From the NCBI RefSeq assembly GCF_014653215.1, contig NZ_BNAI01000001.1, positions 1,079,012 through 1,143,011 of the forward strand: a stretch of 64,000 nt of DNA, read 5' to 3'. A program made the position numbers and the translations under genes. Shown piece after piece: positions 8,108 through 16,826 of this stretch. The notes beneath the pieces are model-generated. The model ran no database searches. It was not told where the DNA came from and saw nothing but the letters and a program-made list of their open reading frames with translations. This stretch comes from Pseudolysinimonas yzui. GTDB taxonomy: Bacteria; Actinomycetota; Actinomycetes; Actinomycetales; Microbacteriaceae. Each line of letters opens with the position of its first letter. The first letter of the stretch is position 1.

Positions 8108-8143
8108 CGGATGCCGCCCCCGACTGAGCGGGGACGGCATCCG
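8108..8143. terminator. Bidirectional terminator between membrane gene and pnp
   Basis: Arms CGGATGCCG (8108-8116) and CGGCATCCG (8135-8143) with additional C4/G4 pairing inside form a strong hairpin. It lies between the convergent ends of the membrane-protein gene and pnp. No T-run is present on either side. Confidence 0.65.
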
Positions 8144-8159
8144 GTGAAGCGGGTGGAGA

Positions 8160-10460
8160 TCAGACCTCGGCGGGAACCTCGGCGCCCTCGGCGGGCGCCT
8201 GGGGTCCGTCGGACGCGGCGACCGACGACTCGGTGTCGCCGCCTTCGACCTCGTCGACGACCGGGGCGAGCGACAGCTTGCCCTTGTCGTCCATCTTGGT
8301 GATCTCGACCATGATCTTCTGGCCCACGGCGAGCACGTCTTCGACGTTCTCGACCCGCTTGCCGCCGGCGAGCTTGCGCACCTCGGAGATGTGCAGCAGG
8401 CCGTCCTTGCCCGGCATGAGCGAGACGAACGCGCCGAAGGTCGCGATCTTGACGACCGTGCCCAGGAAGCGCTCACCCACCTCGGGGTTGATCGGGTTGC
8501 CGATCGCGAGCACCTGGGCGCGCGCGGCCTCGGCCGAGGGGCCGTCGACCGCGCCGATGTACACGGTGCCGTCTTCCTCGATCGAGATGTCGGCACCGGT
8601 GGCGTCCTGGATGGCGTTGATCGTCTTGCCCTTCGGGCCGATCAGCTCGCCGATCTTGTCGACCGGGATGTTGACGCTGATGACGCGCGGCGCGGTGGGC
8701 GCCATCTCGTCGGGGCCGTCGATCGCCTGGTTGATGACCGCGAGGATCGCCGTGCGGGCATCCTTCGCCTGGCCCAGAGCGCCGGCGAGCACCGACGACG
8801 GCAGGCCCGCGAGCTTGGTGTCGAGCTGGATCGCCGTGATGAACTCCGACGTGCCGGCGACCTTGAAGTCCATGTCGCCGAGCGCGTCTTCCGCACCGAG
8901 GATGTCGGTCAGCGCGGCATAACGCGTCTCACCGTCGACCTCGTCGGAGATGAGGCCCATCGCGATGCCCGCGACCGGAGCGCGCAGCGGCACACCGGCG
9001 TTGAGCAGCGACAGGGTCGACGCGCACACCGAACCCATCGACGTGGACCCGTTGGAGCCGAGCGCCTCGGAGACCTGACGGATCGCGTACGGGAAGTCCT
9101 CACGCGGCGGCAGCACCGGCACGAGGGCGCGCTCGGCGAGGAAGCCGTGCCCGATCTCGCGACGCTTCGGCGAGCCGACGCGGCCGGTCTCACCGGTCGA
9201 GTACGGCGGGAAGTTGTAGTGGTGCAGGTAGCGCTTCTTCGTGACCGGGGCCAGCGAGTCGATCTGCTGCTCCATCTTGAGCATGTTGAGCGTCGTGACC
9301 CCGAGGATCTGGGTCTCGCCGCGCTGGAAGATCGCCGAACCGTGAACGCGCGGGATGACCTGCACCTCGGCGTCGAGCGCCCGGATGTCGGTCAGGCCGC
9401 GGCCGTCGATGCGGATGCCTTCGGTGAGCACGCGGGCGCGCATGATCTTCTTGCTGACCGACTTGTACGCGGCGCTCACCATCGGCGGCACCTCGCCGCT
9501 GAGCTGGCCGGCTTCGACCTTCTCGTTGATCGCGGTCTTGACGCGCTCCTTGAGGGCGTCGTCGGCGTTCTGCCGCTCCTGCTTGTCGGCGATCTGGTAG
9601 ACGTGCTTGAGCTCGTCGTAGGCGAGCTCGGCGACGGCGTTGTAGGCCTCATCCGAGTACGGCGGGAACAGCGGGAACTCCTGCACCGGCTTCGCGGCCT
9701 GCTCGGCGAGCGACTGCTGCGCCTTGATGAGCTGCGCGAGGAACGGCTTGGCGGCCTCGAGGCCCTGCGCGACGACGGCCTCGTCGGGCTTGATCGCGCC
9801 GGAACGGATGAGCTCCCAGCTGCCTTCGGTCGCTTCGGCTTCGACCATCATGATCGCGACATCCTCGTTGCCGCCTGCATCGGTGATGAGGCGACCGGCG
9901 ACGGTGAGGTCGAACACGGCCTCGCTCAGCTGGCTGAACTTCGGGAACGCGACCCACTGGCCGTCGATGAGCGCGAGACGCACGCCGCCGACCGGACCGT
10001 AGAACGGCAGGCCGGAGATCTGCGTCGACGCCGAGGCGGCGTTGATCGCGAGGGCGTCGTAGAACTCGTCGGGCGCGATGCTCAGCACCGTGATGACGAT
10101 CTGCACCTCGTTGCGCAGGCCCTCGACGAAGGTCGGGCGCAGCGGGCGGTCGATGAGACGGCAGACGAGGATGGCCTCGGTCGACGGGCGACCTTCGCGA
10201 CGGAAGAACGAGCCGGGGATCTTGCCGGCGGCGTACGACCGCTCTTCGACATCCACCGTCAGCGGGAAGAAGTCGAACCCGTCACGCGGGTGCTTCCCGG
10301 CGCTCGTCGCGCTCAGGATCATGGTGTCTTCGTCGAGGTACGCGGCGACCGCGCCCTGCGACTGCTGCGCGAGCCGACCGGTTTCGAAACGGACGGTGCG
10401 CTTGCCGAACTTGCCATTGTCGAGAATGGCTTCGGCGAACTTGATTTCGGGACCCTCCAA
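8160..10460 (-). CDS. pnp: Polyribonucleotide nucleotidyltransferase (PNPase)
   Basis: PNPase degrades RNA 3'-to-5' by phosphorolysis. The 766-residue protein has two RNase PH domains separated by a helical domain; the second bears the active-site context [22 protein letters not shown] domain with GPKG and an S1 domain ([13 protein letters not shown]) follow. The start is TTG at 10460 ([16 protein letters not shown]), matching the family N terminus with AGGAG upstream; the longer frame to 10496 would add 12 unsupported residues. A leader of over 200 bases with small hairpins precedes it, compatible with family autoregulation. rpsO, usually adjacent, is 10.5 kb away. Confidence 0.97.
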   Translation of the reverse strand: MEGPEIKFAEAILDNGKFGKRTVRFETGRLAQQSQGAVAAYLDEDTMILSATSAGKHPRDGFDFFPLTVDVEERSYAAGKIPGSFFRREGRPSTEAILVCRLIDRPLRPTFVEGLRNEVQIVITVLSIAPDEFYDALAINAASASTQISGLPFYGPVGGVRLALIDGQWVAFPKFSQLSEAVFDLTVAGRLITDAGGNEDVAIMMVEAEATEGSWELIRSGAIKPDEAVVAQGLEAAKPFLAQLIKAQQSLAEQAAKPVQEFPLFPPYSDEAYNAVAELAYDELKHVYQIADKQERQNADDALKERVKTAINEKVEAGQLSGEVPPMVSAAYKSVSKKIMRARVLTEGIRIDGRGLTDIRALDAEVQVIPRVHGSAIFQRGETQILGVTTLNMLKMEQQIDSLAPVTKKRYLHHYNFPPYSTGETGRVGSPKRREIGHGFLAERALVPVLPPREDFPYAIRQVSEALGSNGSTSMGSVCASTLSLLNAGVPLRAPVAGIAMGLISDEVDGETRYAALTDILGAEDALGDMDFKVAGTSEFITAIQLDTKLAGLPSSVLAGALGQAKDARTAILAVINQAIDGPDEMAPTAPRVISVNIPVDKIGELIGPKGKTINAIQDATGADISIEEDGTVYIGAVDGPSAEAARAQVLAIGNPINPEVGERFLGTVVKIATFGAFVSLMPGKDGLLHISEVRKLAGGKRVENVEDVLAVGQKIMVEITKMDDKGKLSLAPVVDEVEGGDTESSVAASDGPQAPAEGAEVPAEV

Positions 10461-10731
10461 GGGGGCACTCCTGTTTCTCTTCAGGAGCAGGAGCATGCAC
10501 AGAACTACCCTCAGGGGCTCTGACTGGCCAACAGTAGAAGTGCTCTGACGCTCGAGGCTTCAGAAGACCACCACCGGTGACCAGCTCTGTGCCGGCCTGC
10601 TCCGGGTATCAGCTGTCGATTGACAGCCTCGGACATGCTAGCAGCTGAGCCCTGAATCGAGGCCTGGACATCCCCCGACGGCGGGTCTTGACTGGGGATA
10701 TCCGCGTCATCGTTCGATCGAAGGAGATCCC

Positions 10732-10938
10732 ATGACCACCGTCGCCCGCGTCACGACCATCACCGCCCGCAGCACGACGAGCTTCGAGGATGCCGCCCGA
10801 GAGGGCGTCGCACGGGCCAACAAGACGCTGCGCAACGTCTCGGGAGCCTGGGTGAAGGAGCAGAAGATGGAGGTCTCCGGCGGCGCGATCACCGCCTGGC
10901 AGGTCACCCTCGAAGTCACCTTCGTCCTCGACGACTGA
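10732..10938 (+). CDS. Dodecin family flavin-storage protein
   Basis: A 68-residue protein matching the dodecin pattern: an N-terminal strand, an amphipathic helix (TSFEDAAREGVARANKTLRNVSGAWV) and two C-terminal strands ending in VTLEVTFVLDD. Dodecins form dodecameric shells that bind flavin or CoA and buffer free flavin in the cytoplasm. AAGGAG lies seven bases before the ATG. It stands alone, divergent from pnp; a TTGACT -35-like element at 10688 is visible but the matching -10 is weak. Confidence 0.9.
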   Translation: MTTVARVTTITARSTTSFEDAAREGVARANKTLRNVSGAWVKEQKMEVSGGAITAWQVTLEVTFVLDD

Positions 10939-10981
10939 CGCGCGTCACCCGTTGTTCATCCTCCCGCGGTAACAAGGCGGC

Positions 10982-11614
10982 GTGGATGAGGTGACGCGCG
11001 TTCTCGTGGACCTCGCGTCGTCGCCCTGGTTGTATCCGGCGCTCTTCCTGCTGGTCGTCGTCGACGCGTTCTTGGTCGTGCTGCCGAGCGAGACGGTGGT
11101 GGTCGCTCTCGGTGCGCTCGCGGGCGCGACTGGGGAGCCGTCGGTGCTGTTGCTGCTCCCCGTCGCGGCGGCCGGCGCGATGCTGGGTGATTCGCTGTGC
11201 TACCTCATCGGCCGACGCGTCGGCATCGACCGCTGGGCGTGGCAGCGCCGCGGTCCGGTCGCCGCCGCCCTCGCTCGCGTGCGCACGACGGTGCTGCTCC
11301 GGCCCGCCGTGCTCATCTTCACCGCCCGGTACATCCCCTACGCCCGCATCGCGGTGAACCTCTCGGCGGGCGCTGTCGGGCTGCCGGTGCGGCGCTTCCT
11401 GCCGCTCACCGCGATCGCCGGCACGGCGTGGGCGGTGTACAACCTCAGTGTCGGGGCGCTGTTCGGTCGAGTGATGTCCGAGACGCCGCTGCTCGCGATC
11501 GGGCTCTCGGTCGTCGTGGCGATCACGCTCGGCGTCACCGTCGACCTCATCGTGCAGCGCGTCGCCGCGCGGCGTGCCGACCGCAGCCCAGCACCCGGTG
11601 CCGACCCCGCTTAG
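10982..11614 (+). CDS. DedA/SNARE-associated family membrane protein
   Basis: A 210-residue integral membrane protein of the DedA family, proteins implicated in phospholipid flipping and envelope homeostasis. The family core is visible: LPSETVVVALGALAG near the first helix, GDSLCYLIGRRVG, and the conserved arginine segment FTARYIPYARIAVNLSAGAV. Length is normal. The GTG at 10982 is the annotated start; an ATG at 10986 is out of frame. It is followed by the thioredoxin gene after nine bases. Confidence 0.9.
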   Translation: MDEVTRVLVDLASSPWLYPALFLLVVVDAFLVVLPSETVVVALGALAGATGEPSVLLLLPVAAAGAMLGDSLCYLIGRRVGIDRWAWQRRGPVAAALARVRTTVLLRPAVLIFTARYIPYARIAVNLSAGAVGLPVRRFLPLTAIAGTAWAVYNLSVGALFGRVMSETPLLAIGLSVVVAITLGVTVDLIVQRVAARRADRSPAPGADPA

Positions 11615-11617
11615 GCT
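11612..11617 (+). promoter_or_regulatory. -10 box, leaderless start of thioredoxin gene
   Basis: TAGGCT overlapping the stop of the DedA gene, six bases before the ATG at 11624. This suggests the thioredoxin gene has its own leaderless transcript in addition to read-through. Confidence 0.5.
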
Positions 11618-11623
11618 TCCTTC

Positions 11624-12013
11624 ATGGCCACCCGCGACCTGACCGCCGAGAACTTCGAGTCGACGATTCTCGAACCCGACACCGAGTCCGGCATCGTGCT
11701 CGTCGACTTCTGGGCGGAGTGGTGCGGCCCGTGCCGGGCGTTCGCGCCGATCTACGGGGCCGCCGCCGAGGACAACCCCGACGTCGTGTTCGGCAAGGTC
11801 GACACCGAAGCCAACCAGGACCTGGCGGGGGCGATGAACATCCGCTCGATTCCGACCCTGATGATCTTCCGTGACGGCATCGGGGTGTTCTCCCAAGCGG
11901 GCGCACTTCCCCGCCGGGCACTCGACGAGCTGCTCGGCCAGGTGCGTGCGCTCGACATGGATGCGGTGCGCGCCGAGATCGCGGCGCAGCAGGCCGCAGC
12001 GCCGACCGCGTAA
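11624..12013 (+). CDS. Thioredoxin with C-terminal extension
   Basis: A cytosolic dithiol-disulfide oxidoreductase. The active site WCGPC is at residues 33-37, and the cis-proline motif SIPTLMIF is present. The 129-residue chain carries about 20 extra C-terminal residues (alanine/glutamine-rich helix) beyond a canonical thioredoxin. It belongs to the Trx fold class that reduces ribonucleotide reductase, peroxiredoxins and other clients. No thioredoxin reductase gene is visible nearby, so it may be a secondary thioredoxin. Confidence 0.95.
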   Translation: MATRDLTAENFESTILEPDTESGIVLVDFWAEWCGPCRAFAPIYGAAAEDNPDVVFGKVDTEANQDLAGAMNIRSIPTLMIFRDGIGVFSQAGALPRRALDELLGQVRALDMDAVRAEIAAQQAAAPTA

Positions 12014-12024
12014 GCTCGCATCCC

Positions 12025-12207
12025 ATGGACGAGAAGGCTGCCGACACCTCCGCCTCGGAGGAGACGAAGCGCAAGTTCCGCGAAGCCCTCGAGCGCAAGA
12101 AGCAGAATGCGCAGAACCGGCCGGGCCACCTGGATGGCGGCTCCGCCGTCAACGGTACCCACGGGGCAGCCGGCAACAAGCGCGAATTCCGTCGCAAGAG
12201 CGGCTGA
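12025..12207 (+). CDS. DUF5302 small protein
   Basis: A 60-residue, strongly charged soluble protein with the actinobacterial DUF5302 pattern. A helix ETKRKFREALERKKQN is followed by a glycine/histidine loop HLDGGSAVNGTHG and the terminal KREFRRKSG. It follows the thioredoxin stop by 11 bases; a TAAGCT box overlapping that stop may also start a short transcript. Function unknown, but conservation of the wording makes the gene itself secure. Confidence 0.88.
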   Translation: MDEKAADTSASEETKRKFREALERKKQNAQNRPGHLDGGSAVNGTHGAAGNKREFRRKSG

Positions 12208-12259
12208 CCGACCGGGATCTCCCCGCCGTCACCCCGTGACGACGGCAGGGCACGCGCAG

Positions 12260-12265
12260 TACAGT
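12260..12265 (+). promoter_or_regulatory. -10 box, leaderless start of membrane gene
   Basis: TACAGT, six bases before the ATG at 12272. Supports this start over the longer in-frame ORF beginning at 12107. Confidence 0.5.
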
Positions 12266-12271
12266 CGTGCC

Positions 12272-12766
12272 ATGTCCGACACGTCGACACCTGAGCCCGC
12301 TGTTCCCGCCACGACGACCCCGGCCGAGCCGGTCGCCGTCACCGAGACCGCCGCCGAGCCCGCGGCCGTCGCCGAGCCCGCGGCCGTCGTCGCCCCCGCC
12401 CCGGTCGAGAAGAAGAAGCGCGGCGTCGGTGCCTGGTCGTTCGTGCTCGGCCTCCTGACCGCCCTCGTCGATCTCGCCTTCCTCGTCTTCGTCGTCGTCG
12501 TTCTGGTCGGAGCGATCGCCGACCTCACCAGCGGCGACCTGTCGGGTGTCGCAACGGCTCTCGGCGCGGCCGGCCTCGCCATCCTCGCTCTCGGCGTCTT
12601 CTTCGGTGGGTTCTTCACCGGCGGCCTCGCGGCGATTCTCGGTCTGGTCGCTCTCGTCTCGGGACGCGGCCGGGTGCTCGGCTTCTTCGGGCTCCTCTTC
12701 GGCGCCGCCGCGATCGCCGTGCGCCTCCTGCTGCTGTCGGCAGGCTTCAGCCCCGACCTCGGTTGA
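12272..12766 (+). CDS. Membrane protein with Ala/Glu-rich N-terminal tail
   Basis: A 164-residue protein. The N-terminal 45 residues are disordered and rich in Ala, Pro, Glu and Val, with a short EPAAVAEPAAV duplication, and end in a basic KKKR stop-transfer-like patch. Three or four membrane segments follow, the last ones of the DUF4190-like type seen in many actinobacterial proteins. The start is fixed by the TACAGT box. The stop overlaps the TTG start of the next membrane gene, indicating translational coupling. Function unknown. Confidence 0.75.
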   Translation: MSDTSTPEPAVPATTTPAEPVAVTETAAEPAAVAEPAAVVAPAPVEKKKRGVGAWSFVLGLLTALVDLAFLVFVVVVLVGAIADLTSGDLSGVATALGAAGLAILALGVFFGGFFTGGLAAILGLVALVSGRGRVLGFFGLLFGAAAIAVRLLLLSAGFSPDLG

Positions 12767-13113
12767 GTCTGCCCGTCGCCGAACCCGCACCGCGGAGCGG
12801 GTTCGGCATCGCCTCGCTGGTTCTGGGCATCCTGCTGGTCGTCGGGGTCGCCCTGTGGCTGATGACCGGCTCAGCCCTCTTCCTCGCGCTCGTCTGGGTG
12901 CTGCCGCTCGTGATCGTCGCGGCGATCGTCATCGGCGCCATCCATCTGGTGGTCGCCGTGCTCGCGACGGTGTTCGGCATCCTCGCCATCGCCCGCAACC
13001 GCGGCCGGATCATGGGCATCATCGGAATCGTGCTGACCGTTGCCGCGACCGCGGCCGCCGCGCTCGTCGCAGTCTTCTTCTTCGAGACACTGGGCGCACT
13101 CTCGCTGGTCTGA
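12763..13113 (+). CDS. DUF4190-like membrane protein, coupled to upstream gene
   Basis: A 116-residue protein with two to three membrane segments and the pattern GFGIASLVLGILLV ... VFGILAIARNRGRIMGIIGIVL. This resembles DUF4190-type small integral membrane proteins. The TTG at 12763 overlaps the upstream TGA in TTGA, so translation is likely by re-initiation. It and the preceding gene probably form a two-subunit or paralogous membrane pair. Function unknown. Confidence 0.72.
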   Translation: MSLPVAEPAPRSGFGIASLVLGILLVVGVALWLMTGSALFLALVWVLPLVIVAAIVIGAIHLVVAVLATVFGILAIARNRGRIMGIIGIVLTVAATAAAALVAVFFFETLGALSLV

Positions 13114-13152
13114 CGGAGTACGGCGCCCTTTCGGCTCGTCGGTGGCACTCCC

Positions 13153-13158
13153 TAGGCT
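13153..13158 (+). promoter_or_regulatory. -10 box, leaderless start of FAD oxidase gene
   Basis: TAGGCT, seven bases before the GTG at 13166. Selects this start rather than the longer frame from 13040. Confidence 0.5.
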
Positions 13159-13165
13159 GAAAACC

Positions 13166-14500
13166 GTGGATCTCTCGACGCTCAGCTCAACCGTCACCGG
13201 CCGCGTGCTCACCCCCGGCGACGACGACTACCTCGAGGCGGCAACGGTCGCGAAGGGCCCGGGCAGCCCGGTCGCCGTCGTGCGACCTGCGGATGCGGCC
13301 GACGTCGCGACCGCCGTCGGTTTCGCCCGGGATGCCGGTCTCGCCCTCTCGGTGCGCAGCGGCGGCCACGACAGCCTCGGGCGTTCGACGAACGACGGCG
13401 GAATCGTCATCGACCTGCGTTCCCTCGCCGACGTCGAGATCGCGGGTGATCTCGTCACGATCGGCAGCGGTGCGGTGTGGGGCGACGTCGCCGCGGCCCT
13501 CGCCCCGCACGGCCTCGCCATCTCGTCGGGCGACACCCAGACGGTCGGCGTCGGCGGGCTCACCCTCGGCGGCGGCGTCGGCTGGTTCGTGCGGCTGTGG
13601 GGTCTCGCGATCGACAGCCTGGTCAGCGCCCAGGTCGTGCTCGCCGATGGGCGCGTGGTGACGGCGAGCGAGACATCCGAACCCGATCTGTTCTGGGCGA
13701 TCCGCGGTGGCGGCGGCAACTTCGGTGTCGTCACCCATTTCACCTTCCGCGCGCACCCGTTGCCCGACGGCGTCGTCTCGGGCGCGATCGACTTCGCCCC
13801 CGACACCGACCTCGCGGCGGCGTTCACCGTGTGGCGGGACACGTTGCGCACCGCCCCCGAGCAGCTCTCGACGACCTACATGGGCATGCCGGCGTTCGGC
13901 GACATGCCGGGCTCGTCGCAGATCGTGTTCGTCTGGGCCGGCGGCGACGTCGAGGAGGCGCGGGATGCGATCACTCCCCTGCTGGGGATTCCCGGCGTGA
14001 CGGGGCACACGATCGAACGGATGCCGTACGCCGAGGTGCTGCTCGCCGAGCAACCCGACGCCGCCGAGGTCGACGCGCCCGCGATCGCGATGGTCACCGA
14101 CAACGGCTTCGCGGCCCGGTTCGACGACGCGTTGATCGCCGAACTCGCCGACGTGAAACGCGAGATGGGCGACACCGTGCTGATGGTGCGGCTGCTCGGC
14201 GGCGCCTATGGCCGCGTCGCGCCGGATGCGACGGCGTGGGGCTACCGCGACACCGAGGCGTGGATCATCTCGGTCGCGTTCTTCCCCGAGGGCGAGATCT
14301 TCGACGCCCACGCGCCGCGGATCCGGCAGCAGTGGGCCCGGCTCGACGCGTGGCTGAGCGGGATGTACGGCAACTTCTCCGACCTGCCCGACGCGGTCGA
14401 GAGGATGTACCCGCCGGCCACCCTGGCCCGCCTGCGGTCGGTCAAGGGCGCGTACGACCCCGCCAACCTCTTTCACCGCACGGCGAACATCCGGCCGTAG
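13166..14500 (+). CDS. BBE-type FAD-linked oxidoreductase
   Basis: A 444-residue flavoprotein of the berberine-bridge-enzyme/PCMH type. The FAD-binding N-terminal domain has RSGGHDSLG with the histidine (about residue 68) that carries 8-alpha-histidyl FAD in this family. The second site, usually cysteine for bicovalent FAD, is threonine here (DTQTVGVGGLTLGGG), so attachment is probably single. The C-terminal BBE motif YDPANLFHRT is intact. It would oxidise an alcohol, sugar or alkaloid-like substrate with oxygen or another acceptor; the substrate is unknown. Soluble, no signal peptide. Confidence 0.9.
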   Translation: MDLSTLSSTVTGRVLTPGDDDYLEAATVAKGPGSPVAVVRPADAADVATAVGFARDAGLALSVRSGGHDSLGRSTNDGGIVIDLRSLADVEIAGDLVTIGSGAVWGDVAAALAPHGLAISSGDTQTVGVGGLTLGGGVGWFVRLWGLAIDSLVSAQVVLADGRVVTASETSEPDLFWAIRGGGGNFGVVTHFTFRAHPLPDGVVSGAIDFAPDTDLAAAFTVWRDTLRTAPEQLSTTYMGMPAFGDMPGSSQIVFVWAGGDVEEARDAITPLLGIPGVTGHTIERMPYAEVLLAEQPDAAEVDAPAIAMVTDNGFAARFDDALIAELADVKREMGDTVLMVRLLGGAYGRVAPDATAWGYRDTEAWIISVAFFPEGEIFDAHAPRIRQQWARLDAWLSGMYGNFSDLPDAVERMYPPATLARLRSVKGAYDPANLFHRTANIRP

Positions 14501-14537
14501 GTCTCGACACGCGGCCTTCGGCCGCTACTCGACCACC
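14500..14537 (+). repeat. Microbacteriaceae-type palindromic repeat, full copy
   Basis: The unit begins GTCTCGACAC, has a stem GCGGCC-TTC-GGCCGC and ends CTACTCGACCACC. It fills the gap between the convergent FAD-oxidase and ion-channel genes. Related copies are at 44275 and, inverted, at 54644, with a partial one at 2905. The stem-loop could terminate transcription from both sides. Confidence 0.75.
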
Positions 14538-14544
14538 GAGGGGG

Positions 14545-16437
14545 TCAGTGGTCGGAGAGCACGATCACCTTGTCGCCGGCGGCGAATGCGCGCTTCTGGG
14601 TCTTCGTCGGGTTGACCGTCACCCCGTAGGCGCGCTCGCTGCTGCGGGCGAACTCGTCCAAGCGGAAGCCGATCGCCGTCTCGCCGCGGCGGCGGGCCGC
14701 CTCGAGCACGGTGTAGAAGTCGGCCTCGACTCCGACGGGAACGTAGAGGCTGGCGGGCCGCAGGTAGATCTCGGCTCCCGACGCCGAGAACAGCTCGTCG
14801 AAGACATCCGTCAGTCGCTTGTTCTCGCTGAGCTGCGACAGCATCAGGCTGATCAGCTGGTCGCTGACGATGAAGTCGTCGGCCTGGGTGACTTCGGCCA
14901 GTTCGCGGTTGCGGTCGTCGATCATCTCGCTGACCACGTTGAGGTCGGCGCCCTTCTTCACGGCGATGTCGCGCAGGTGAAGCAGCGTGATGAGGGTCTT
15001 CGCGTCGGCGCGCTGCGCGGGCAGGGTCTCCTTCGCGGCGAGCACGATGATGTGGTCGAACTCGTGCACGTAGAGGGCGTCGAGCACGGCACGGCTCGTC
15101 GGGTCGCCGCGCTGGAAGGTCACGTCGAGGTTGACCAGGCCGTCGAAGCCGGGCTGCTCGACATCCGCCACGATCGATACGCGTGACCGCGGCGTCGAGT
15201 AGCCGTCGAGCTCGGTGAGCATCAGCTGCAGACCCTCGTTGTGTCCGAGCACGAGGGTCGACTCGGGGGTCGCGGGGGCGACGACGGAATCGCTCACGAC
15301 GCCGAGGTCGGGCGCACCCGGTTCGGCGAGCAGGATCGCGTCGTCGTCTTCGGCGATGACGATGATCAGGTCTCCGGCGGCGAGCACGGTGTCGGCGGCC
15401 GGGTTGAGCGTCACCTTTCCGCCCTGCACGAGGCCCATGACGGCGGAGGTGTCGAACGCGAGCTGCGCGTCGAAGTAGGTCTTGCCGACGAGGCTCGGCT
15501 GTTCGGTGAAGTAGATCTCGGCGCCGTCGAAGTCGAGCAGCTCGGAGTAGACGACCGAGAGCCCGCTCTGCCGGCAGGTCTGCACCGTGATGCGGCTGAT
15601 CAGTTCGGTCGACAGCACCCAGTGCGCCTCGTCGCGGCCGACGAGCGTCGCGGCCTCGAGGTTGCCCGGATCCTGCAGCTCGCCGACGATGTGGTAGCTG
15701 CCCTCCTTGCGGCGGGGGTTGTTGGTGACGGCGAGGGCCGTCTTGATGACGGTCGAGTCGGGGTCGTCGGCTTCGTCGGGGGCGAGCACGACGATGCTGC
15801 GCGCCGTGTGCGGGTTCGCGACCTCGAGCTCGGCGAGGTTCATCGGGTCGCCGGAGCGCACGATGATCTTCGTCTTGCCGGTGTCGCCGACCTGGGCCTT
15901 GATGTCGTCTTCCATCTCGACCTTGTCGCGGTCGGCGAGGATGACGATGGCGCTCTTGCCGCGCGAGAGGTTGGCGATGCTGATCTCGCGCACGATCGGG
16001 AACACCTTGGTGCTCCAGCCGAGGATCAAGGTGTGGTCCTGCTCGAGCACGCGCGACCGGCCTTTGCGCAGCTCTTCGACCTTGCTGTCGAAGGCGCCCG
16101 ACACGATGCCGATGAGGCTGGCCACGATGACGAGGCCGCCGATCGTGACGATGAGCATCATGATTCGGAACGGCCACTCCTGATCGCCGCCCATCGTTCC
16201 GGGGTCGAGGGTGCGCATGAGGCTGCGCCAGATGAGATCGAGGGGGCCGGTCGAGTCGTCGCCGAGGTTCTCGTCGTCGCGGATGAGCGTGAGCACGATC
16301 CAGGCGATCGTGCCGAGCACGACGACGAAGGCGACCGTCGCGACGCCGAGCAGCGCCATCAGGGCGACCGGGCCTCGCGACATCCAATTGTCGAACCAAT
16401 AACGCAGACGTTCCCCGGCGCTGGGCTTGGTACTCAT
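14545..16437 (-). CDS. CASTOR/POLLUX-like cation channel with RCK-type domains
   Basis: A 630-residue membrane protein resembling bacterial homologues of plant CASTOR/POLLUX channels. The N terminus has one hydrophobic helix (about residues 22-48), a pore-like WRSLMRTLDPGTMGGD and a second helix (about 88-113). A long cytoplasmic part follows with two TrkA-N/RCK-like Rossmann regions (HTLILGWSTKVFPIVREI and STLVLGHNEGLQLML). AGGAGGA lies before the ATG. Two pore helices per subunit imply a tetramer or a double-RCK gating ring. Ion specificity (potassium or calcium) cannot be read. Confidence 0.85.
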   Translation of the reverse strand: MSTKPSAGERLRYWFDNWMSRGPVALMALLGVATVAFVVVLGTIAWIVLTLIRDDENLGDDSTGPLDLIWRSLMRTLDPGTMGGDQEWPFRIMMLIVTIGGLVIVASLIGIVSGAFDSKVEELRKGRSRVLEQDHTLILGWSTKVFPIVREISIANLSRGKSAIVILADRDKVEMEDDIKAQVGDTGKTKIIVRSGDPMNLAELEVANPHTARSIVVLAPDEADDPDSTVIKTALAVTNNPRRKEGSYHIVGELQDPGNLEAATLVGRDEAHWVLSTELISRITVQTCRQSGLSVVYSELLDFDGAEIYFTEQPSLVGKTYFDAQLAFDTSAVMGLVQGGKVTLNPAADTVLAAGDLIIVIAEDDDAILLAEPGAPDLGVVSDSVVAPATPESTLVLGHNEGLQLMLTELDGYSTPRSRVSIVADVEQPGFDGLVNLDVTFQRGDPTSRAVLDALYVHEFDHIIVLAAKETLPAQRADAKTLITLLHLRDIAVKKGADLNVVSEMIDDRNRELAEVTQADDFIVSDQLISLMLSQLSENKRLTDVFDELFSASGAEIYLRPASLYVPVGVEADFYTVLEAARRRGETAIGFRLDEFARSSERAYGVTVNPTKTQKRAFAAGDKVIVLSDH

Positions 16438-16466
16438 ACGATCCTCCTGGTGCGGTGAGTGAACAC

Positions 16467-16472
16467 TAGCGT
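16467..16472 (+). promoter_or_regulatory. -10 box, leaderless start at 16479
   Basis: TAGCGT, six bases before the second in-frame GTG at 16479. Decides that start over GTG 16473, which would directly abut the box. Confidence 0.5.
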
Positions 16473-16478
16473 GTGATC

Positions 16479-16826
16479 GTGACCTCCTCGCCGACCGGCG
16501 CGACGCCCGTCCCGCCCCCTCCGCCGCCGCCCGCGCGACCCCCTGCGATCACCCCGCTCGGCCTCGCCGCGCTCGTCGTCTCGTGCGTCTGCACGGCCTG
16601 GCTCGGGGTCGAGATCCTGCTGCGCACCGAAGACGCCGCCGACTGGCTGGTCTCGGCATCGTTCGTCGTCGCGATCGTTCTCGCCGCCGTCGTCGTCGTG
16701 CTCGCGGTGCTCGCCTGGCGGCAGGATCGCAAGCGCGGCGGCCTGTGGGGGGTCATCGCCGTCACGATGGCCGCGAGCGACCGCGCGTTCCTCGCGCTGT
16801 TCACGTTCATGGAAGGCTTGGGCTGA
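16479..16826 (+). CDS. Small two-helix membrane protein with Pro-rich N terminus
   Basis: A 115-residue protein with a proline-rich N terminus (a run of seven prolines), two membrane helices (about residues 24-44 and 57-82), a basic loop RQDRKRGG and a third weaker helix. The start is set by the leaderless box. The stop overlaps the next gene's ATG in TGATG, so the two are co-translated. Function unrecognised. Confidence 0.68.
   Translation: MTSSPTGATPVPPPPPPPARPPAITPLGLAALVVSCVCTAWLGVEILLRTEDAADWLVSASFVVAIVLAAVVVVLAVLAWRQDRKRGGLWGVIAVTMAASDRAFLALFTFMEGLG

Noticed and set aside
8391-10523. Long plus-strand ORF opposite pnp
   Set aside because: Its protein is Arg/Asp/Glu/Leu-rich and without motifs; it is the antisense shadow of a clear PNPase gene, an expected effect of high GC.
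13477-15186. 569-residue plus-strand ORF bridging FAD oxidase and channel genes
   Set aside because: Crosses convergent genes, Arg-rich, no motif.
14525-16399. 624-residue ORF in another minus frame over the channel gene
   Set aside because: Arg/Ala/His/Pro-rich composition and no start signals; the overlapping 630-residue frame has clear domains.
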